Assembly (NCBI GenBank): GCA_951213105.1
Contig: OX578137.1
Location: 54,606,236-54,670,235 of the forward strand
Reading direction: 5' to 3'
From: Amaurobius ferox
Taxonomy: Eukaryota; Arthropoda; Arachnida; Araneae; Amaurobiidae
Length of the DNA: 64,000 nucleotides
Below the pieces are notes generated by a model that had not been told where the DNA came from, made no database searches, and saw nothing but the letters and a program-made list of their open reading frames with translations. Both the position numbers and the translations under genes were made by a program. Positions 58,691 to 64,000 of the stretch are shown piece after piece. The first letter of the stretch is position 1. Each line of letters opens with the position of its first letter.

Positions 58691-60370
58691 ACATCTAACG
58701 AAATGTGTGTGACAGACTGCGAAATATCGCCTATCAGGCGAGTTTTCATTTTCTTTACTTTCATGTGATATATCTTTAAAACTATAAAATATAGATTGGA
58801 GGAAGACAATTGAAAAAAAAAAGATTAAAATTTTTCATTTTTTAAGTTTGTAATTCCTTATATATCAAAAACTGAAACTGCTAAATCTGAAAAATAAGCA
58901 AGATTTTAAAGGAATATAATTGAACTTTAAATAGACGTCTCATTTGTCGTCGTAAACTGGCTATAATTTTGACATTTTGGTATTTTAACTTGGGATTTGC
59001 AACAGGTAGGAAAGCTGCAATATTTAAAATGTCTGGATTGTTGCAGATCAATCACTTAGTCATTGGTAAAATATTGGCGAATAAGTACAAAATATTTTAT
59101 TTTATTTAAAAAATAGAAGATTAAATGCACTTGGGGCTCTAAAGCTGTTCAATCATTTGCGAGGTTTAAATAGACTTGATGGAAATATACGTATTTAAGT
59201 ACGTATAAAGTTTATGTGCGGCTAGTGTATAGATTAATTTGAATGTGGAATCTCATCAAATACAATATCGTATAAGATTAATTTATATATATCGCCAAGT
59301 ACGTAACATAATTTGATATCTTGATGTGAATTCCATGGTCGGAGTGTCTATATGAAATCGGGTATCGAAAACATCCACGACACAACCTACTCAGTTGGGA
59401 CTCCTTTAAAAATGTTCCCTTCCGAAACTTTTTATTCTATATGACTTTCGAATCCGCATACTTACCAAGTTGGCGCTGTAATTGGTCACATACATGAAGA
59501 TTTCATAGGTTGCTGTTTACAATAAAATAGCAATAAGCTTAATAAAATGACGGAAATAACAAAAATAAGTTATTATGACCTTACAATTGTTATCTAGATA
59601 TTTAAACGTTTAGGAATTTTGACGAAAGGTTAATGTTTTAAACTGCTTTAGGTTGCGTATTGATAAGGGATTTGTTTTGAAGTTACAAATATAATGTAAT
59701 TTCAAATAAGTATCCCAGCTGAGGAAAATAAAGGAAAATGTTTTAAACTGAAAATTGATTGCAATTTTAGGTAAGTATAAATTTTTAATCGGAGTTGTTT
59801 TAATGAAGGCGAAATTTTAAATTTTTATCATGTTTAAATTCTGCTGTTCAGCGTTGTTGCGAATATCTTATGATCATATATTCTTTACCTGATATTCTAC
59901 TTTTTGATAATTTCTATATATTTCCTTATGCATATTTCTTACTAATGTTGAAGTTTACCATTCTGAACACAGAAAAACGGTAATATTTTTACATTGATAT
60001 TTGGTGATTTTGCATTTGATTCCTAAAACTAGTCTGTAATTCCATCTATCTAAGAAAGTTATCTTAAAGCCATGGCTTGAAAAAGCAAAACAGGAGATTG
60101 TAAAAATAAAAATCTAGAATACGTTATTTTATAAAATGACGACATTTTCGAAAAAAATAGTCCCAAGTAGCAAATAAATATTTCTCTAAAAAAGATAAAA
60201 AAACTAAAAAATATGCTATGCGATCAAAATTTTTAAAAATATATTTAGACTGGACATTGTATGAAAGAAATTTAAATTTACGAAAACAACGCTTCAATTT
60301 TGTGTACATAAAGCTAAATCATCAAAATGTTAGTCATAATTATCCCAGAAGAAAGTACATAACGATTTTT
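58691..60370. other. Unassigned AT-rich DNA
   Basis: No gene or delimited repeat over about 1.7 kb. Confidence 0.5.
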
Positions 60371-62756
60371 ACTTTCCCTGCAATACATGGTAATGTATAG
60401 GGAAAGTATTGGAATCATGCCTAAAATCGCAACTCGAGTTTTCGACTGATTTACACGTTTCGAGACCTCTAGAATACGAGAAAACTATTTTTAGCGTGAC
60501 GTCTGTGTGTGTGTCTGGCTGTGTGTCTGTCTGTGCAGATTTTGTATGCACTCCAGCTCAAAAACTAACTGACCGAATTCATTAAATTTAGTAAATAAGT
60601 CATTTGTGGACGAATCTGGTGCTGATTAGTTTTGGGTATGATTCCGGATAAAAGGAACCCGCCTTTTTTGCGAAATGGCCCGCAAAAATCCCTGTATCCA
60701 CTCTAGCGGAAAAACTGATTGACCGAATTTCACAAAATCGGGTAGATAAGTCCCTTGTGGGTCACCCTGGTGCTGATTAGATTTTGGTATAATTCGGAAA
60801 AATTAACCTTCCTTTTTTGGCGAAATGGCACGCAAAAATTGTCAAAATCTAAAATAAAAACTACGTATGCTTATGTTGTGACGAGATTTCATAATCTCGC
60901 CAAACCCTTGTAAAAATCGAAAATTATATATTAATTATCAAGATTCTGTATTTTTACATCATTTTTAAATCCTGTTTCATTATCCCTCTTGTCTTTGAAA
61001 TATCTATTATATAAAATATTCTACTGAAAGGAAAGCTTTTAGCCATTTTATTAATCCGTGAAAACCGCATTCAGAGAGAAGTTTCGTTATTATTTGACCG
61101 TTAAAGTCAAGGTCTTTATTCCCGGGCAAAACGGATGTCTGGCTTTGCTTGCGGCCTGCTAATGTTAGTGCAAGGCATGCACTTTTCTGCACAATAGATT
61201 TTTGGAGTGAAACTTCTGGATGAATTTGAGACCTTGCGGCGAGGGTATGTTGTCCTTTTTCGGGACCCCACTCTGGTCTGGCGAGGCTAATGTCTGTGAA
61301 GTTTTTGATTGGTCAAATGCCGTAAATAAGCTCTCTGCCAGGTCCGAATGATTCTGGGTCCTGAATTCGCCTAGTTACATAAAAGCTGTTGCAAAATATA
61401 TTCGTGGCTTTTCTTCCTGTCTAGTTGTCGACGCTCTCAGGTCGGCCTGGACCATTTTTCAATGTTGCCCACCACGGAGTGCGGGAGTCGGCCCCAAGTC
61501 GACTTCTGGCCTCTTGTGGGCATGGGAAGGAAAGCCGAAGACGCCTACATCGCCGAAGAACATCGATGGAGAGCCCGACGTCTAGATGAGAGAGCTGCGA
61601 CGAGGAAGGTACGATGGGGCCCGAGGTCTATGTGCCGGGTCGAAATGTAGGTATGGTATAATGTTCCGACCCTTCTGCAACTCCGACTGGGGCGGTAAGG
61701 TTTGATTGCCCACTGCATCTACACCTGTCTTACGGAAGCATAAATATAAAGAATCTTCTCCTTAAAAATAAGTAATCTTTGACTTCCGTTCCTGAATTAT
61801 ATCAACTTGTTTAATTATCAGTCCTAATTTTCTATGAGTGCGAGTTTTCTCCTGTTGCTTTGAGACCATACCTCTAAATCATGTTGTTTATTATATACTT
61901 AAATGTTGCTGCGCCACTTTATTTATATCGTTGATCATATTATTATCATTGAATTATTTCCGTGGCAGCAAATATATTAGCAGGGTTCCTGAGTCCAGTT
62001 TCACTGTCACAGTTACTTAGCGTTGTGCTTCTTGATAATGATTCAGTTATAATTTTAACTTCTGATCTTCTTAATTACAAAATTGAATAAAGAAAGTTAT
62101 TTATATTTAAACCTGTCTGGTTATTTAACATCTTTGTCTCTTGAAATTGTGCGTCTGTGTTTTCAGGAGTGGACGCCTTACAAGGTAAGGTTTTATTGCA
62201 TCTTTGTATTTATTGCATTGCAGGTCATCCATGGATTTATTCCTGGACGAGAGAACTTCGAAATAGAACCTGGGTTTCAACATTTATGGGTTGTGCCAAC
62301 AAACTTCACGGCTTAACACATTCACGGAATTAGCATATTTGCTTCTTACTAATTACAAACTTCAAATATCTTATTAATTTCGTATCACATATAGCATGTC
62401 TGTCACTTGGCGTCCTATTTTTCCCCGTGATATTTTGGTGCCTGGCACCGTGATTCCACTATACGTATTTTCCGTCGTCACGCTAAAGCGGTGTGACACT
62501 TAAATATATCCATTAAATGTTTGTTTCATACGTAATTTTTAAAGACGGAAAGAATAAGGCTAACCTCATTACATAGAACTAGTCGTTCTCGAGATATTGT
62601 AGTTATTTCGTATTTTCTCTACGCCAACAATAAAAATAATCCAGTTACCAAATGAAAACGAAAATTGAACTAAAAGTGAATTAAAGTTAAGTAAAATAAA
62701 GAGAACTTGTATATAAGATGGCAGGGAAAGTCATGTGCTGCCCACATCAGATTTTT
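60371..62756 (+). mobile_element. HP-A unit 1 of array, split by LTR (HP-A5)
   Basis: The hairpin ACTTTCCCTgcaATACAT / ATGTATAGGGAAAGT is at 60371-60408, followed by attggaatcatgcc, actcgagttttcgac (60432) and a TG tract (60504-60535). Two direct repeats of about 153 bp start at 60545 and 60700. The unit resumes after the LTR at 62499 with aatatatccattaaatg and ends with gcagggaaagt (62721-62731) and ATGTGCTGCCCACAT (62733-62747). Without the insertion it is about 757 bp. Confidence 0.9.
60874..62498 (+). mobile_element. Solo-LTR-like insertion in HP-A5
   Basis: 1625 bp beginning TGTTGTGACG and ending GTGTGACA, flanked by CTTA on both sides (60870-60873, 62499-62502). Comparison with the adjacent HP-A6 unit (tacgtaggatcaaatatatc at 63246) shows that the sequence without the insertion and one CTTA is collinear. 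The insertion is therefore exact. TG...CA ends, a four-base duplication and an AATAAA signal (62087) with no coding domain fit a solo LTR. The 62-codon frame at 61462-61650 has no recognised domain. GGTGCCTGGCACC (62438-62450) is a small palindrome near the end. Confidence 0.75.
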
Positions 62757-63497
62757 ACTTTCCCTGCAATACATGGCAATGTATAAGGAAAGTATTGGAA
62801 ACATGCCGAAAATCGCAACTCGAGTTTTCGACGGATCTAGACGTTTTGAGACCTCTATAATACGAAAAAACCATTTTTAGCGTGCCGTCTGAGTGTATGT
62901 CTGTGTGTCTCTTGGTCTGTGTACTGTATGTATCCAATTTAAATCAAAATCTAATGGACCGAATTTCATAAAATTTGGTAGGTAAGTCACTTGAGTATGT
63001 TCCTTGTATTGATTAGTGTTTAGCACGATTCGAGATAAAAGAACCCGCTTTGGGAAATGGCCTGTAAAAATTGCCTGCAACCACTCTATCTGAAAAAGTA
63101 ATAGACCGAATTTCAGAAAATTCGATAGATAAGCCGCTTGTGGGTTATCCTGGTGCTGATTAGAGTTCGGAACGATACGGAAAAAATAACTTGCGTTTTT
63201 TTGCAAAATGGCCAGCAATAATCGTCAAAATCTAAAATAAAACAATACGTAGGATCAAATATATCCATTAAATGCTTTTTTATACGTAATTTTTAAAGAA
63301 GAAAAGAATAGGACCTACCCCATTACACTAGGACTAGCCGTTCTTGAGATATCTTAGTTATTTCATATTTTCTCTACGCCGCCTTTGAAAATAAGTCCGC
63401 TTACCAAATGAGAACTAAAATTGAATTAAAAGTGAATAAATTTAATTAAAATAAAGAGAACGTAGAGAGAGTCATGTGCTGCCCACATCAGATTTTT
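62757..63497 (+). mobile_element. HP-A unit 2 of array (HP-A6)
   Basis: A complete 741-bp unit. The hairpin is at 62757-62794, actcgagttttcgacgg at 62819, the TG tract at 62888-62925, two direct repeats follow, then ATGTGCTGCCCACAT at 63474-63488. It joins the units on both sides with only the gattttt spacer. The inverted arm near its end is decayed (agagagagtc). Confidence 0.9.
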
Positions 63498-64000
63498 ACA
63501 TTCCCTGAAATACATGGTAATGCATAGGGAAAGTATTCGAATCATACCGAAAATCGCAACTCGAGTTTTCGACGAATCTACACGTTTCGAGACCTCTAGA
63601 ATACGAAAAAACTATTTTTAGCATGACGTCTGTGTGTCTGTCTGTCTGTGCAGATTTTGTATCCACTCCAACTAAAAAACTAATCGGCAGAATACCATAA
63701 AATTTGGTAGGTAAGTCATTTGTGGGCGAATCTGGTGCTGATTAGTTTTTAGTGGGATTCAAGATAAAAGAACCCGGCCTTTTTTTGCGAAATTGTCCAC
63801 AAAAATTGTCTGTATCCACTCTAGCGGGTCTGTATCCACTCTAGCGTCTCTTGTGGGTCACCCTGGTCCTGCTTAAATTTTGATATGATTCGAAAAAACA
63901 CAACCTGTCTTTTTTTGACAAATGGCCCGCAAAAATACGTACTTGTTTTATACGTAATTTTTAACGATGAAAAGAATGAGACCAACCATATTGCACTAGG
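63498..64000 (+). mobile_element. HP-A unit 3 of array, cut by window end (HP-A7)
   Basis: It starts acattccctgaaatacatgg, continues with actcgagttttcgacgaa and a short TG/TC tract, and has a contracted second direct repeat (tgtatccactctagcg occurs twice at 63808-63846). It runs off the window. Confidence 0.9.

Noticed and set aside
62083..62316. 77-codon frame as a gene
   Set aside because: It lies wholly inside the LTR-like insertion and has no recognised domain.

Overview
The window is eukaryotic, strongly AT-rich and, as far as I can read it, free of host protein-coding exons. I found no tRNA, rRNA or CRISPR array. The long open frames are translations of simple (TA)n or (CA)n repeats, or fragments of decayed transposases. 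Three degenerate Tc1/mariner transposases, pogo-like and piggyBac-like elements, a Helitron-like end, a tRNA-derived SINE head and LTR pieces point to an arthropod. The transposase protein styles resemble those I remember from orb-weaving spiders, so I infer an arachnid, probably a spider. That is recollection, not a search result.

The most abundant component is a set of interspersed elements called HP here. Each begins with a hairpin of the form ACTTTC...GAAAGTATTG, carries a (TG)n-type microsatellite about 100 bases in, and ends with the small palindrome ATGTGnnnnnCACAT followed by a T-run. Two main subfamilies (HP-A, about 750 bp; HP-B, about 900 bp) and one diverged relative (HP-C) share this layout but differ in stem sequence. 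The stem changes are compensatory, and the arm sequence of each main subfamily is repeated as an inverted copy near its other end. At the right edge (60371-64000) three HP-A units lie head to tail, the first split by a 1625-bp LTR-like insertion with a clear CTTA target duplication.

Region by region. 0-7 kb: one complete HP-A, a GC-richer LTR-like segment with a TATA box and initiator, and otherwise unassigned AT-rich DNA. 7-9.5 kb: an HP-B fragment abutting a Tc1-like element with long inverted ends. 11-20 kb: HP-C, HP-B, a pogo/Tigger-like MITE, an HP-A fragment, a possible LTR-element remnant and a second HP-B. 20-27.3 kb: unassigned GC-richer segments, (TA)n tracts, an internally deleted pogo-like element with a C-terminal zinc finger, and a Tc1-like element set in a TA microsatellite. 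28-31.8 kb: minisatellites and an LTR preceded by a polypurine tract. 32.6-33.3 kb: a piggyBac-like MITE. 36-37.5 kb: satellite and minisatellite repeats. 38-46 kb: a diverged duplication, a third Tc1-like element, a 290-bp TA tract and an array of diverged repeats of about 1 kb. 46-64 kb: HP copies, a SINE, a Helitron-like element and the HP-A array.

Nothing here looks like a working gene system. All recognised transposases are broken. The most interesting candidate is the HP family, whose hairpins covary between subfamilies and whose architecture resembles the non-autonomous Helentron-type (DINE-1/HINE) elements known from insects.
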